Positions 12,836-25,400 of a stretch of DNA of 64,000 bases are shown here, piece by piece. This stretch comes from Romanomermis culicivorax (lineage: Eukaryota > Nematoda > Enoplea > Mermithida > Mermithidae), in assembly GCA_963922205.1 (NCBI GenBank), contig CAWUHX010000025.1, positions 558,001 through 622,000 on the forward strand, read 5' to 3'. The position numbers were made by a program, and so were the translations under genes. The number at the start of each line of letters is the position of its first letter. Positions within the stretch are counted from its first letter, which is position 1. Under the pieces are notes generated by a model. That model had not been told where the DNA came from, did no database searches, and saw nothing but the letters and a program-made list of their open reading frames with translations.

Positions 12836-13519
12836 ATGTTTTGTATATTTCTTTGTATAATAATCCCCGCATCGTGTAGTGCCCAATTTCAGATCTGTGG
12901 AACTTACTTGAGCAGTCACTCAGTCAGCATACCAAAACTTGTCTCATGTATGCCCCCTTCCACAGTAGACAAACCAGTACAGACATTCGGAAAAATCTAT
13001 ATCCCCTCCACTAAACCTCACATTACAGATGCATACAAATGCAGTGTTCGCAAACGGAAAATTTGTACTAATACAGGATTTTTTGGCTCAAAAGGTATTG
13101 TCTTCGACCAAACCGAAATGCAAAATCTAATCCCACATGTTTGTAAGGCAATCATTATAGACAAAGAACACAACGGTCAAAAATTATACGAAACTCAACC
13201 AGGATTTTGGTCAACAAACAACTCCCTAAGCGTAGAATACACATGGTGTTGTACAGACCACTGTACGTCGGTCACTAACGTCATCATAGAAATAGGACAA
13301 ATAGCATCGTGGAATGGAAAATCTATGACAGGTACATTAGGTGACCTGGGGTCATGCAAACCAACATCAGGCCATTGTGTAACAACCGACGGGTCCATTA
13401 TCTGGAATGAAACAGCATTCGAAAACTTATGCCCTTTCGAATACAAAAATACACATCCCATCAAACTCACGCAAACCCACATGATAATAGAAGAGCTACA
13501 AGGTGTTCTCCATCAAAAG
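12836..13519 (+). CDS. Envelope-like glycoprotein region, N-terminal part, interrupted by the hAT insertion
   Basis: An in-frame ATG at 12836 opens a strongly hydrophobic stretch (MFCIFLCIIIPASCSA) that looks like a signal peptide with a plausible cleavage site. A Cys-rich ectodomain-like region follows, with paired cysteines (TWCCTDHCTSV), a GxCxTxDGxIxW-type motif and NxS/T sequons. The open frame ends at 13522, three bases into the inserted hAT. The pattern is typical of class-unknown viral fusion-type glycoproteins captured by retroelements; I do not assign a virus family. The continuation lies at 29260-30570, but its frame differs by one, so a frameshift exists near the end of this part. 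This copy cannot encode an intact protein. Confidence 0.65.
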
Positions 13520-13530
13520 TAGTGATGTGC

Positions 13531-13625
13531 CCGGATATCCGAATATCCGGATATCCGGATCGGATATCCGGATTTTCGGATATCCGGATATGAAAAAATA
13601 TCCGGATATCTGGATATCCGGAAAT
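13531..13625. repeat. Left subterminal CGGATATCCG cluster of the hAT element
   Basis: About six full or near-full copies of the palindrome CGGATATCCG or its core GGATATCC, partly overlapping, directly inside the terminal inverted repeat. The matching cluster lies at the other end. hAT transposases are known to bind short repeated subterminal motifs; that this is their role here is inferred. Confidence 0.8.
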
Positions 13626-13747
13626 TTTACATTGAAATTCAAAGTACTGTTTAGTGTTTACCTGACTTGAAAATTGTAAAAGAGTTACAACTTACAATCA
13701 TCGGAGTCATTTATTTCAATTCAATTCAACACAGCACTAAGTGCCAG

Positions 13748-14083
13748 TCACAAAATTTCTCTATCGGATTCATCATCTGTTGAATCCTCCCATTGCACTA
13801 TCCTTTTTTGAACTGCTCGACGCGTGTTGTAGTGCAAAAATAATATTTCTTTGACATGTTTCGATGACAGTCGGGAGCGGCGATTTTCAGTTATGTAACC
13901 AGCTTTGCTGAAGGACTGTTCGCTTGGAACTGACGTAGCCGGTATAGCTAAATGAGCCCTCGCCAGTCTGCTGATCCTCGGGAATAGTTTCTCGTTGCGT
14001 TGCCACCACTCTAACGGATTTGCTTCTGAAGCGACTTGTTGTGAATTGATGTACCGGTTCAATTCTTCTTGGGACGACTGCAT
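13748..14083 (-). pseudogene. hAT transposase C-terminal dimerisation-domain exon
   Basis: The last exon of a hAT transposase, preceded on the minus strand by an acceptor (TTTTTAAG). It holds the conserved hAT C-terminal dimerisation signature: NPLEWWQRNEKLFPRISRLA, then AIPATSVPSEQSFSKAG and a terminal LxxxHVKEILFLHYN-type motif. In active elements this domain forms the transposase oligomer and contributes to the active site. Earlier exons lie at 14303-14448 and 28628-28716, separated by the inner LTR element, and no N-terminal domains were found, so this is a remnant. Confidence 0.92.
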
Positions 14084-14302
14084 CTTAAAAATGTTACAAT
14101 AAATTATATATCGTGATACATTGATTGACTAAAAAGAAGAAGCATATTTTTTACTAAAATTTTTGTATTTCTTTCCCAGAAAAGAAACATGATACTAAAT
14201 TTTCTCTATTATTAGGTGTTAAATTGAACACAAGTCTACAAAAATTCAGAAAAATGATCAGATTTTAATAATATTATGTGTAATTTATTATTGTATATGT
14301 AC

Positions 14303-14448
14303 TATTGGATCAGCCGCTTTTTCTCGATAAAAAGCACCAAGCAGACGCGCGAGACCTTTTTTCTTTTTGATTGGAACAAGGTTTGAATCAGAATCACTGT
14401 TGCTTTCCTGTCCGTCGCTGCTGTTTTCTGTTTCACTCGGCGCATTAG
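14303..14448 (-). pseudogene. hAT transposase exon, downstream half (split by the inner LTR element)
   Basis: On the minus strand this encodes an acidic Ser-rich stretch followed by VPIKKKKGLARLLGAFY, a linker typical of hAT transposases just before the dimerisation domain. It ends at a GTACAT donor. The other half of the same exon is at 28628-28716. Reading across the inner element with one copy of its 4 bp target duplication keeps a single open frame, which independently confirms the inner insertion site. Confidence 0.8.
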
Positions 14449-15039
14449 TGTTGTAGTGTGTTTTCCGCCGATTTTTATTGTTTTGTCAAAATGCGTCACA
14501 GGCCTGCAGGTGGCAAGTGGAGAGAGCAACGCGGACCACTAGTGGCCATCTTACTGTAGGGCACGTCGGTACGCGTGCGCTGGTCTCTCTTTATTCACTT
14601 ATCGATTAATGTATATTTTGTGTTTTTATTTTTCTACTAGTTGTGTGCCCCGCCGGCCACCACTAGCACATATTAGCAGCCTCCCACCACGCCTTCTCGT
14701 CTTTTCTCGCCCGTGCGTGGGAGTCAATTTATTGTTATTACTTTCTCTTCGCCTCGCCCGTCGCGTTTTTGTCACGTAAGTTTTCGTATTTTTGTGGTGT
14801 AATAATAAATAGGTAGGAAAGCTCCTTCGTCTCTTGGTACTGAGCAATAAGGGAGACAATTAAAGAAACTAGGCTTTTCTTTAATTGTTGGGTTAATTAT
14901 CATCGGGGTTTAAGTACTAGTAATTAGGTTATCGGGTAAATGTGGGTGTGGGACGCACGTACATTAAGGACGCAACCTCGGAATCCCAATCCAGCTCACG
15001 CCGCATCATCTCCGCCCCGACCAAGACCAAGATACAACA
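14449..15039 (+). repeat. 5' LTR of the inner element
   Basis: Starts TGTTGTAGTGTG and ends GACCAAGATACAACA; pairs with 28035-28627. A primer-binding-type TGGTGACCG follows one base later at 15041. Confidence 0.95.
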
Positions 15040-15040
15040 C

Positions 15041-15058
15041 TGGTGACCGTTTGGATTG
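15041..15058 (+). other. Putative primer-binding site of the inner element
   Basis: TGGTGACCGTTTGG starts one base after the 5' LTR, the position expected for the minus-strand primer site. The first seven bases match those of the outer element's site at 10840. Confidence 0.6.
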
Positions 15059-15176
15059 TACGTTGCCGCTCCCCGCTGTTGCGTTGCATCCGAAAAAATC
15101 CAAAGAGTTCAAAATTCGACCCCGCCGTAGCTGCGCCAAAGGGTATAAAAGAGGTTATTATACCTTGCGAAAAAAG

Positions 15177-17120
15177 ATGCCAACGGTAAGCCACACACCG
15201 CCAGACTTCACTCTATTTCCGTCGCGCTCCAGTTCTCCGAACGCCGCCACAGCCGCACGCCGCGCCTTAAGTTTTGATCAGATGCTGTTGCTGCGACCGT
15301 CAAATATTACGCAATCGACAGCGGTACCCACGGTAAGCCTCCCGTCCCATAATCCGCCCTTGTCTAATTTCAGCACTCCCGTGCTGGACGGGATGGCACA
15401 ACCGCAAGTACCGCTCATTCCCGCAACCGCGGCGACAACCAATTCTCAAACCCCGCGGTCTCTAAATCAAAACCTCCTCACCGCCGCCGAAAATTGCCTT
15501 AACGCGCCGCCCGCATCGCAAATGCCGCCGCCGAACGTGCCAACTCGAAGTAATAACTACCAAATCGTCGCCAGAACAGACTCTTCCGAATCCTTTGTCA
15601 ATATTGACCCACCTCAAGTCCCAGCCGCCACCCGCGCCTCGGTAAACGATCACCGCCGCAGCCTAGCCATCGCAAAAGCCAATGAAGTCCAAAATTTTCG
15701 AATCGAAGCACGCGATGCGCTGGAACAACTCAACACCGCCGCCGTGCGTATAACCAACAATGTCCCTACGGTACAAACCATCGATCAAATTATCGGCACC
15801 GTCTCCGACCAATTCCAAGCCCAGCAATTACGCGTCCAACGCGAAATCCAGGAACAAACAAAAGCCACTAACGCGCGTTTCGCCGCACTCGCCGAGCAAA
15901 TGCAACAATTGATTTCCACAACCGCCGCCGCGACGCACGCGCGTAACCCGCCTACACCAAGACCGCCGCCGGTGTCCTCACAGTTTCACGGCGAGGAAAC
16001 AAGAGATATCTATATCCCGAACGAAACTCTCCGTGAAACTGAACCGGCTCCAGTCTTTGGCAGGCTACCAAACCAAGTCAAACCCAAAGCACCGTCGATG
16101 GACACCGTATATAATAACGAATTCGCCCGCACGACGCGCGCCGACGAGGATTTACACCGTTCCGCGCTTCAAAGACGCCCACTGCCCGCGGCGAACCAGT
16201 TCGGTTTCTCAGATTACCCACCCGAGGATTATTATGAACACCCGCATCCTCGGTACGACATGCCGCGCACATCTCATCATGAGGAAGATAGCCGCATCAA
16301 AACAATCGTCCACAACATGCACCCGCTGATTATTGACGGCGCCGCAACAAATAAACGCCTGTTACGCTTCTTCATCGGACTGGAAAATGAGTTCGGCTAC
16401 GACGCCTCAAACCACGTAAAGATGAGTGCCCTTCGCCGACTCACCCGCGATACGCCGAGCGATATGATCCAAGATATGACGCGGTACGAAGAGGCCAAAC
16501 ACTTACTCATGTTCCAGTTGGTGCCCGATTGCAACCCGATGACTCTTAAACGCGAACTTGCGTCAATCACCCCAGAAGCTGGAGAGGAACCCGCCGCGTT
16601 TCTGAGTAAGGTAATGACTTATGTACAATTATTGTATCAGCATGAAGATCAAACTTTCCGGCACAAACAAGTAATTGACACGTTTTTGACCAAAATGCCT
16701 GTTTTCTATCAACTAACAATTGGCGAACAAGCAAAGGGTTTCACAAATGTTCAACAATTGGCCGACGCCGTAGCTAAAGCCCGTAGCGTCCTCAATGCAA
16801 CTAAAGCCGAAATCGGAACCGCAGAAAGACCCATTCTTGTAAATCAAGCCGATCAAGATGCACCACCACCGAAGTCGCTGCAACCATTTGACCGCCGTTT
16901 TGAACGCCGCAGCAGCATGGACCGCCCTCAAAACCGCTACCGCGAGCGCTCTCCCTCAATGGACCGTAGGATGCAAAATTCGGCACCGCAACCCACTAAA
17001 TTCGTCTCCTTTCAACCACAGGCGATTGAGCCACCGCCGCCGCAGCCGCCGCGCACGGAGATGCTATTGGAACAATTAATTCAACGATACGACCGCGACT
17101 ATGAAGAACGAAAATCTTGA
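15177..17120 (+). CDS. Gag of the inner element
   Basis: Structural protein of the retrotransposon. The open frame begins upstream at 14940 inside the LTR, but the first ATG in the internal region is 15177, so I choose that. The N-terminal third is Pro/Ser/Ala-rich. A helical, capsid-like region follows the [18 protein letters not shown] stretch (about 16320-16800) and resembles retrotransposon gag domains. The C-terminus is Arg-rich. The frame stops at TGA 17118-17120, continues open in the same frame to a second TGA at 17211-17213, and then joins pol, whose first residues hold the zinc knuckle. The original product was therefore probably one Gag-Pol frame or a readthrough pair. Two strong donor-like GGTAAGCC sites occur at 15185 and 15332, which might serve spliced subgenomic RNAs. 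Confidence 0.85.
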   Translation: MPTVSHTPPDFTLFPSRSSSPNAATAARRALSFDQMLLLRPSNITQSTAVPTVSLPSHNPPLSNFSTPVLDGMAQPQVPLIPATAATTNSQTPRSLNQNLLTAAENCLNAPPASQMPPPNVPTRSNNYQIVARTDSSESFVNIDPPQVPAATRASVNDHRRSLAIAKANEVQNFRIEARDALEQLNTAAVRITNNVPTVQTIDQIIGTVSDQFQAQQLRVQREIQEQTKATNARFAALAEQMQQLISTTAAATHARNPPTPRPPPVSSQFHGEETRDIYIPNETLRETEPAPVFGRLPNQVKPKAPSMDTVYNNEFARTTRADEDLHRSALQRRPLPAANQFGFSDYPPEDYYEHPHPRYDMPRTSHHEEDSRIKTIVHNMHPLIIDGAATNKRLLRFFIGLENEFGYDASNHVKMSALRRLTRDTPSDMIQDMTRYEEAKHLLMFQLVPDCNPMTLKRELASITPEAGEEPAAFLSKVMTYVQLLYQHEDQTFRHKQVIDTFLTKMPVFYQLTIGEQAKGFTNVQQLADAVAKARSVLNATKAEIGTAERPILVNQADQDAPPPKSLQPFDRRFERRSSMDRPQNRYRERSPSMDRRMQNSAPQPTKFVSFQPQAIEPPPPQPPRTEMLLEQLIQRYDRDYEERKS

Positions 17121-17240
17121 CAACGCCCCGAAGAAACTATACCCAACAATAGGCAACAAAGCCCGCGCCATCAATCTCAAACCAGGGAGCCGTACGCAAA
17201 TCGCTTCGACTGATCTGCCAGCAGAGACCGCGCACGCACG

Positions 17241-20200
17241 ATGCAACCTACAGGCCTTTGGTGCGACGCCCACAAATCCCGCACCCACAACACTGAAGAC
17301 TGCGTCTGGCTCAAGCGGCAGAACGCTCAACAGTCAACCCAACTTGAACCAAACTGCCCAAATTACGCCGCCCAACCACGGCAAGTTGATTTTCGAAACA
17401 ATTCAAACGATGTCCGTGGACAACGCGATTGGCGACCCCGCCGCGGAGGACCGCCCCAACGAGGCACGAACTATGCCTGCGGTGCGCGAAACCAATTTTA
17501 TGAAGGTAACTCTATAAATCGCCCTAACGATTTTGTTCAGAATACCTACGCCATTTACCCGAACCATCAATTTCTGGCGCCGTGGGAACAACATATCCAT
17601 TACAACGCGGCACCGGCTCCATACGTCACGACGCCGACAGATTCATCGCGCGCTAGTTCCCAATCTTCAGAATTGCAAATTACCCTACCCGCCCTTCCGG
17701 CACCAAATACGGCCTCAATACCCGCACTCGAAACACGCGTTAACAATCAATCAACGTCAACAGCCAATATGGTTGTTCCGTCCAAAGAAATCGCTTCCGC
17801 CGCGCTGATTGTTAGCCCCGGCATTGTCCGTTGGAACGCAACGGGCCGCCGTTTTCAAGACCCCTGTCACATCCGCTCGTCCGTTTGTCAAATTGATAAC
17901 CTCACGCCATCTTCCAAATCATTTGTCCGCAAGTACCCTTCAACGAGAGCCTTTCAAATCCCAATCAAAATTGGAGCCGTCAAAGCACACATGCTCATCG
18001 ACACAGGTGCCCAATGTTCCGTCCTCTCATCAGGATTAGTCAAACGCGCTTTCGACAAACAATCGCTTCAACTCCCGATTTGTGGAAAAATCAAAGTAGC
18101 CGATGGCGCCATAGTCAACGCTCATGGCCCGGTAGTCGTTACGATGGAATCCGCGTTGGGAGAACACATGATCAAATGTGTAATCCTTGACGACGACGGA
18201 AACGATCAATGCATCATTGGAACCGACTTCCTCGCACATCCCGATATCCACGCCATTTTAAATTTCAAAGACAACTATATAGAAATTCAGGACGTTAAAC
18301 TGCCGCTCAAGGTAATCGCCTCGGTCCGCCCGCAAACGGAACTGTTTCTCAATGCCGCTAATGACAACGTCCTAGAAGAAATACCAGAGGACGAACGAGT
18401 AAGCTTTTATGATGATAAATCCGATATTTTTAGCCAGCCCGAAGAAATCGAAGTTGAACAACCGATACGGCAGGCTCAACCTAGTCCACACCAACTGCCC
18501 TCTCAGCGGCTGGAGGTTACCGAGCTCGCTGAACCGATTTTTCTCGTCGCCCAAGCTTCTGTTTCGATTTCACCACACTGCCAACAATGGGTCAAAAGTA
18601 GCGTTTTTCCCACAACATCGGCGACAGTGCCCGACGTGATCATACAGCCACTCGCCACGGATAACGTTGCCACAGAACTTCCAGTCGAAACTGCAGTGGT
18701 CAACATCACCAACGGTCATTGTCCGCTTCTCTTCATTAACAATACGCCCAACAGTATCAAACTCCGACCAAATCAGCTCATCGCGATAGCAAAGCACATG
18801 CTGGAGTATTCCGAAGTCCACGCCGATTGTCAGATAGCAACCGCTGCCGCCGACCGCGATTTAACTGACCACGAGCCGGCCGCCCTTGACAAATCGTTCC
18901 CCGGCCATACCGCACAACAAAAGCTGGAATACGCACTAAACAAAATGACTGAAAAGACTTACGTTCCTGCCGCTCAAAAGGCAAAAGCCCTCAAGATGCT
19001 TCGACAACACCCCGATGTCTTCAGCCTCCCCGGCGATAAACCAACAATCACCAGCGAACTGACTGTCAGCATCGACACCCGCACTGCGAAGCCCGTATCC
19101 CGCCATTATTACCGCGCCGCGATGGAGCAGAGACCAATTGTACGCCGTCATATTCAAGAAATGCTTGACAATGATTTTATCGAACCATCCCGCTCACCTT
19201 GGGCTGCACCGCTATTTTTGGTAAAGAAAAAGGACGGCTCTTGGAGACCCGTTGTCGACTACCGAGGAATAAATGATGTTACGCCGAGCGACAAATTTCC
19301 GATCCCGCGCATCGACGATTACCTGGACGCAATGGGACACGCGAAATTCTTCACCATGCTCGACCTCAAAGCCGGGTATTGGCAGGTACCCCTCGACGCC
19401 GAGTCCTGCGATAAAACAACCTTCATCTGCCAAGAAGGTTTGTTTCGATTCAAAGTTTTGCCCTTCGGCTTGAAGAACGAGCCCGCCGAATTTCAACGCT
19501 TAATGGAACGAATCCTTCGCCCGTATATCTGGAAAATTTGCCTCGTTTACATCGAGGATATCATCATTTTCTCAAATTCGTTCGAAGAACATTTGGAACA
19601 TTTACAAATTATTTTCGACGCCCTCCGCGCGGCCAATCTCACGCTTCGGCCCGACAAATGCGATTTCTTGCCGCCGCAAGTCAAATTTTTGGGACATCTT
19701 CTCAGCCCCCGCGGAATCGCAGCCGATCCGGAGAAAGTCAAAGCTATCGCCGAATATGAATTCCCGAAGACCAAAAAAGGTATGCAGAGTTTTTTAGGTT
19801 TAGTCCAATGGTGCAAACGCTTTATCCCGAATTTGGCGACATTGTCCAGTCCTTTGTACGGACTTCCACGTAAAGACGCCCAATACATCGCCACGGATGA
19901 ACACTACGCCGCATTTAAAGGTATCAAGACAGCCCTTACGTCTTCGCCCTTTCTCCGATACCCGGTCTACGACGGCAAAGCCCAATTTGTTATTCAAACC
20001 GACACCAGTACGACTGCCATCGGAGCAATTTTGTATCAAGAAAACGAAAACGATCAATGGGTCATCGCTTACAATAGTCGCGTACTCACCGATGCCGGAA
20101 CCCGCTACAGTACAACTGAGCATGAATGCCTCGCCATTGTCTACGGCTTCCGGATGTACCGCCACTATGTGTATGGCCAAAAAGTTATCGTCCGCACCGA

Positions 20201-21905
20201 CCACAAGCCACTCGAATGGCTCAAAGATGAAAAACATCGCAACTCACGACTCCAACGCTTCGCGATCAGCCTCCAAGACTACGATTACAAAGTAGAATAC
20301 GTTAAAGGTAAAGATAACACTTGCGCCGATTTTCTGTCCAGGAAAGATGACCGCGACAAATCCCCAATCCAAAACGCTGAAAATTTGACCGCTACGATTT
20401 TCCGTGAGAATTTTCACCCTGCTGGTGCAACTAAGGAAACTGACTTAACGGTACCCGAAATACGCCCAGCAGTGGCTTCGCTACCCACGGAAGTCGACGC
20501 CGCAATCAACGCCATCACCCGTGCAATGACGAAAAAGACCATCAGTCAACCCACACTCTCTAATTCAATGCCTAAAGATGCCGACCACGAACCGCCTCCG
20601 GCCGAGGTCATTACGATCGCCGCTCACGAAGAAGTTTTGAAAGCTCAAGCCGCGGATCCAGCCATAACAAAAATTATCGCCACCCTCAAAACAGACAACG
20701 CCGCCAAACACCCACCAATTTTCTTCCTCGAAGATCAAATTTTATACCATCAACTTAAAGAGGTCAAGCAATTAGTCGTACCCCCTTCCATGGTCGACCA
20801 AACTCTCGATCAATTCCACGGTGCGAAAATTTTGAATCATCAAGGGACAAACCGCATGCTAGCAGCCATCAAAGCTCACTTTTGGTGGCCCCGCATGGAA
20901 GAAAACGTTCGAGATTGGATCAAAACTTGCAAAATTTGCCAACTAACAACGCCGCGTACGTCACCGCCTCCGCCATTGTTGCCAATTCAACCCAAACACC
21001 CATTCGAAATCGTGGCAACCGACATCGTCAACATTTCGCCAGTAGGTGAGAAACGTCCCTATGTTATTGTTTTTCAGGATTACTTCACAAAATTCGTGTC
21101 CGGGCATCCGATACCAGATCAAAAAGCTTCAACAATAGTGGAATGTTTTATCAACAACGTCGTTCTCACGCATGGTAGCCCACTCGTACTCCTTTCCGAT
21201 CAAGGTGGATGCTTTACATCAAAGCTCATGCAAGATATTTGCGAACTCCTCAAAATTCGAAAAGTTAAAACAACGGCGTACCACCCCCAGTGCAATGGAA
21301 TGGTCGAACGCTTCAATCAAACATTGATCGCCCAGCTAAAAAAGTATACCGCTGACGATCCAGACAACTGGGAGCGCTACCTGCCCTACGCCGTGTTCGC
21401 CTACAACGCCACGCCGCATACAGCTACACGCCATTGGCCATTCAGTTTATTACGTGGATATGAGCCGCGCATCACCTTCGACTACGATTGCGCCCGCCGC
21501 CTCACCTTACCGTTGAATTACGACGCTTATCAACATATTCTAACGCAAGCCCAACTCAAGATGCACGAAAAGATTAAAGCTAACCTCGTTGCCGCAGCCG
21601 CTGCCAGCAAAGAATATTTTGACCGCAAAGCTCGAAAACGCGACTTCGTCGTCAACGACTTAGTTCTTTTAACCAACACGCGCAAAGCCAACAAAATTCA
21701 ACCCGACTTCATCCGGCTTTTCCTTATCACGGACGCCTCTCGCGCAGCCGAAAACGTTGTCACCATCGACTCAGTCGATGCGCCCGGCCGCCCGCAGACC
21801 GTCTCCATAACACGTCTAAAACCGTTTGTCCCACGACCGGCAAAGGATGCATTTGAAAATGAAGATGGTGGACCCCGCACTCCCCACACTTCTCGCCGGC
21901 AATAG
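17241..21905 (+). CDS. Pol polyprotein of the inner element: zinc knuckle, protease, RT, RNase H, integrase
   Basis: A 1554-residue open frame. It begins with a gag-type knuckle of CX2HX4HX4C form ([14 protein letters not shown]). The protease active site LIDTGA is at about residue 253. Reverse transcriptase spans about residues 620-800, with the PFGLKN box. Its catalytic box reads YIED (19548-19559) instead of YxDD, so the first catalytic Asp is replaced by Glu. RNase H has [15 protein letters not shown] and RTDHKPLEW. Integrase has an HHCC zinc domain from about residue 1193 and a complete D1261-D1320-E1356 triad with the canonical 35-residue spacing. The domain order PR-RT-RH-IN defines Ty3/gypsy. 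The frame is otherwise uninterrupted. The YIED change probably impairs RT, so this copy may depend on others. Confidence 0.95.
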   Translation: MQPTGLWCDAHKSRTHNTEDCVWLKRQNAQQSTQLEPNCPNYAAQPRQVDFRNNSNDVRGQRDWRPRRGGPPQRGTNYACGARNQFYEGNSINRPNDFVQNTYAIYPNHQFLAPWEQHIHYNAAPAPYVTTPTDSSRASSQSSELQITLPALPAPNTASIPALETRVNNQSTSTANMVVPSKEIASAALIVSPGIVRWNATGRRFQDPCHIRSSVCQIDNLTPSSKSFVRKYPSTRAFQIPIKIGAVKAHMLIDTGAQCSVLSSGLVKRAFDKQSLQLPICGKIKVADGAIVNAHGPVVVTMESALGEHMIKCVILDDDGNDQCIIGTDFLAHPDIHAILNFKDNYIEIQDVKLPLKVIASVRPQTELFLNAANDNVLEEIPEDERVSFYDDKSDIFSQPEEIEVEQPIRQAQPSPHQLPSQRLEVTELAEPIFLVAQASVSISPHCQQWVKSSVFPTTSATVPDVIIQPLATDNVATELPVETAVVNITNGHCPLLFINNTPNSIKLRPNQLIAIAKHMLEYSEVHADCQIATAAADRDLTDHEPAALDKSFPGHTAQQKLEYALNKMTEKTYVPAAQKAKALKMLRQHPDVFSLPGDKPTITSELTVSIDTRTAKPVSRHYYRAAMEQRPIVRRHIQEMLDNDFIEPSRSPWAAPLFLVKKKDGSWRPVVDYRGINDVTPSDKFPIPRIDDYLDAMGHAKFFTMLDLKAGYWQVPLDAESCDKTTFICQEGLFRFKVLPFGLKNEPAEFQRLMERILRPYIWKICLVYIEDIIIFSNSFEEHLEHLQIIFDALRAANLTLRPDKCDFLPPQVKFLGHLLSPRGIAADPEKVKAIAEYEFPKTKKGMQSFLGLVQWCKRFIPNLATLSSPLYGLPRKDAQYIATDEHYAAFKGIKTALTSSPFLRYPVYDGKAQFVIQTDTSTTAIGAILYQENENDQWVIAYNSRVLTDAGTRYSTTEHECLAIVYGFRMYRHYVYGQKVIVRTDHKPLEWLKDEKHRNSRLQRFAISLQDYDYKVEYVKGKDNTCADFLSRKDDRDKSPIQNAENLTATIFRENFHPAGATKETDLTVPEIRPAVASLPTEVDAAINAITRAMTKKTISQPTLSNSMPKDADHEPPPAEVITIAAHEEVLKAQAADPAITKIIATLKTDNAAKHPPIFFLEDQILYHQLKEVKQLVVPPSMVDQTLDQFHGAKILNHQGTNRMLAAIKAHFWWPRMEENVRDWIKTCKICQLTTPRTSPPPPLLPIQPKHPFEIVATDIVNISPVGEKRPYVIVFQDYFTKFVSGHPIPDQKASTIVECFINNVVLTHGSPLVLLSDQGGCFTSKLMQDICELLKIRKVKTTAYHPQCNGMVERFNQTLIAQLKKYTADDPDNWERYLPYAVFAYNATPHTATRHWPFSLLRGYEPRITFDYDCARRLTLPLNYDAYQHILTQAQLKMHEKIKANLVAAAAASKEYFDRKARKRDFVVNDLVLLTNTRKANKIQPDFIRLFLITDASRAAENVVTIDSVDAPGRPQTVSITRLKPFVPRPAKDAFENEDGGPRTPHTSRRQ

Positions 21906-22418
21906 TTCGCTTTGAAATTTTTCTTTTGTGATACGGCGCTCATCACGCCGCGTTGTAAATAATCTTTATGTTTGTTTAATTTAGATCATGGCGACCTCGT
22001 TGACGAGCAAGGATGCACGGCAGTTTGGAAACATTTCCATTCAACCCGTCTTTTACCAGCACTCGTCCGACTTTACAATGTCACTTTACATCCTGCCCCG
22101 GTTCCCACACTTTTGCAATAAGAGGGGGTTTCTTCTTTAATGTTAGGTTCTGTTCAGCGCGAGGCCATTCGGTTTACTTCCGCCCGACCCTGGCCGCTAT
22201 CACTCTCATAAGACTAATTGGGAAAGGTTGATTTTATTCTCCATTAACATAGTGGTGTTTGTGTTGCTTTTCGTAATGGTAGTGTTTGCATTTTCTTACT
22301 TTACACTTTCTTCACCTTTCAGCCGCTTATTCTTTTACTATTTCATTTCCATCTTTCGCTTCCATCAGCAATAGTCGCATTTTCAAGCCACTCCCAAAAA
22401 TTTTATTTTTTTTTCAAA
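21906..22418 (+). other. Spacer between pol and the third coding region of the inner element
   Basis: No convincing coding frame. The spacer becomes pyrimidine-rich toward 22280-22415 and ends TTTTTTTTTCAAAATG at the likely start of the third coding region, which would suit a splice-acceptor or internal-promoter region. I cannot identify a specific site. Confidence 0.45.
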
Positions 22419-25400
22419 ATGACGACGCCGTCGACTGGATCAACCTCCACGGCCGACGAGCCTCCGCCGTATCGTGAATCGATAAACGTCAACGAACGAT
22501 ACCTACGTTGGGCCGAGCAGCAGCCCCATCAAAACGATCTAAGTTTCGCCTGCGACGGTATTTTCTCATTTTATGCTTTTGCTGCTTATACTTGCATGCT
22601 TTTGCTTGGGACCCCATGGGTACCTCCCCCACTCTGTAGTTTTGGGACAAGAGATCCATGGTCAGCCGCCGCGATCCCCGCCATCGTCAAGTTGTGACCT
22701 CCTCAGTCCACAACCGGCCGCTGCTTTGATTTCCGCATACCACAACTCTCGTTATCTCGCTATCGTAGCCCGATCCAGTTGTCCAAATGCGACCATCAAG
22801 GTGACATCGCCGCCCAAGCCAAAGCCGCCTCAAAGCATGTGTCCCTCTAACGAATTTATAGCAACACAGTGCCTCTCTCCTGGTTCACGTTTACATCATC
22901 CTTCAATCCCCATGTCGCTCATTCGACTTGGTGTCCCATGTGTCAATGATGAGTATCGCATTCGCTCTTGTTTAGAAAACAACGTCAAACGCCTGACTCG
23001 CGTCACCGATTTGGAGTCGTGGTACATTTCCATGTACGCGCGACCCCCGAATGTCTTGCCGCCACTGATATTCCTTTCACCCGGAAGTTTGGGGCAGGCC
23101 TTGGCCGCCCAACCCACACCAAACTTCCGTGGCTACACGCTGGTTGGCTTTGACACGGAATCGATCATGGCCGCCGACATAAAACAGTTTCAGTTCACCG
23201 TGCAAATGCCAGCCGACCCCACGGCGTCTAGCTACCCCCGCTATGTTCAACTCGCATTTCCGAACGGCACGATGTTTGTCTTCGAAACGTTCACCGCTAC
23301 CCCGGAAGACTGGACCGCACTCTTCTCCCTAGTCGACGGCGAACACACCATCGTCGTTTCCTTCGATGGAGCCGACGACTGGGCGGGAATATATGCTCTC
23401 CTGGGTACTCAATTTCGAACCGATCGGCAGAAGAAAAACAAAGACCCCGTCGTAAAAGCCATTCATTTCGACGCGTACCGCATTATTCGGAACATCGACA
23501 TATCCCCGTCACTGTACGAGTTGGCACGACGGATTGGTTTCTTTCCGGAAAAACGCACGCTCAAAGCAACAGTTTCTGCCATGTGGGCGCTGGACGTTTC
23601 AAAGCTCACTCTACGCTTCCCGGGAGCCTTACGCTTTTTCAACAACCCAACAACGTCGTTCCTGCAATCCGATGTCCTGGCCTACGCGGCCCTCGACGCT
23701 TATTATCCGTTGCTATTGTTTTTGGCCTTTGGTCGTTACGGCTTCACCCCCGAGGTCTACAACGCCCCCGCGTTGTTTCCCCATGACTCGTTGGATGCCG
23801 CCGAAATCGACCACCTCGCCGAATACGTTATCGCCACCTTTCATAACGTCGCGTTGTCGGATGCCTTGCCCCCCGACTACGCCAACCGAATATACCCGAT
23901 GACATCACAAGTGGCCTTACCCGCGATAATGCGAGACGAAGTTCTTTCGGCTTATAAATTTTTTATGTATGATTGCACATCGTCCGACCATGGTCGGTCT
24001 TTCTGTTTAGGTACGGTTCCCAACGGCTTCCGGGACGTCAAACCCTTGACGCGAACAACTCACCCGAAGCTTCTCCCCGTTCCAAAAGTGCCGAAGAAAA
24101 AGAAAAAGAAACAGAAGGACGAATGGAACAAATCACCCGACATTTCCGATGACGAAGACCTGGCTCTCAAACCACGATCTGTTTTCGACGATCCCAAAGG
24201 CCTTCAAGCAGCCGTCACGTCGGCCATGAAAAGCAACCTCACCGACCGGCTTCTTGACTTGCTCAATTTTCCGCTTTCGCCAATATACAAATTGGCCGTC
24301 CGCGATCGTATGCCATACAACGACCCTCACGAAGTTGACGATCTTTGGACAGAACGCGTAGATGCCGACCAACCCCTATGCGAGCGCACCTATAACGGTA
24401 CTCATTATCATTATCACCCTTCCACCATCCTTAATTTTTTGCAGGTGGACGGAGACTGGTTCCGAAAGCTAACGTCTTTCATGCCGTTAGCCGCGCTCCT
24501 TGCGTCACCGTGTTCCGCCGCAGAGTATGCCGCCGTCAACGATGTCCTACTTCGCCACGCTCAATCTATGACGCCAGAAATACGCGCCGCGTTTTACGAG
24601 TGCATGTGGTACCGCAGCGATGGCAACCCCAATTCGCTTCTTACAAATTGGATGAACCATATCCCAGAACGCGAACCCAGTTTCTCTAGCGACCCCGGCA
24701 CGTATATTTGCAATCGGTTTGCGTTACGCCCGATTGTGTTCAACGAAGATTTCCACATGGAAACGTCGGTCGAAGAAATTGACATCGATGAAAACGACTA
24801 CACGGCCAATCCGCACAGCTGTTTCCATTTCTATTCAACGTTCATTGCGCTCATGGACTTCCAAAACCGTTTTTCGTTCCCCGCGCCGGTGTATGCGTAC
24901 CCCATGCGGACTACGGCTTCGGTGCAAACGCTCACCGCCGAGGAACTTCTCGACCACCCTATCGATGTCGAAGTCGAACCCGCCGACGATGAGCTACTCG
25001 AAACGCCAATCTTCGACCTCAACATAGCGAAGCTGCCGCCGTCAACAGACGCGTCGGCCCTTCCTATGCCAGCCGCGCCCTCCAATATAACCGCAACGGC
25101 CACGCAAATCAATGACTTCTTGAAATTGACGCTCGATGAAATCTCCACTATTGCCCCGGTTCCGATGGACGAGTCTACTCCCGTCCAACCCGCCGCGATT
25201 GACTCAGAGACGTTGACGTCAGAACAAATGTTGACCGACATACCCGAAGAAAGCACGGTGGATCAATCCACGTCTATGGACGTCGTCTCTACAGAACCGG
25301 CCGCTATGACAGTAACCACGGCACCCGCCGTGGACCCACGAATATATTTGGCGACGCCGGCAGTCTTGCCGGGACCTCCGATCATTGCTACTGTTGCCGC

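Noticed and set aside
14302-14529. Minus-strand 75-codon frame crossing the inner 5' LTR border as a gene
   Set aside because: It mixes hAT exon sequence in another frame with LTR sequence; the real signal is the hAT exon at 14303-14448.
22573-22640. Signal peptide on the exonuclease protein
   Set aside because: The hydrophobic leader overlaps a phase-consistent candidate intron, and an upstream coding-like start exists at 22419, so the leader may not be translated.
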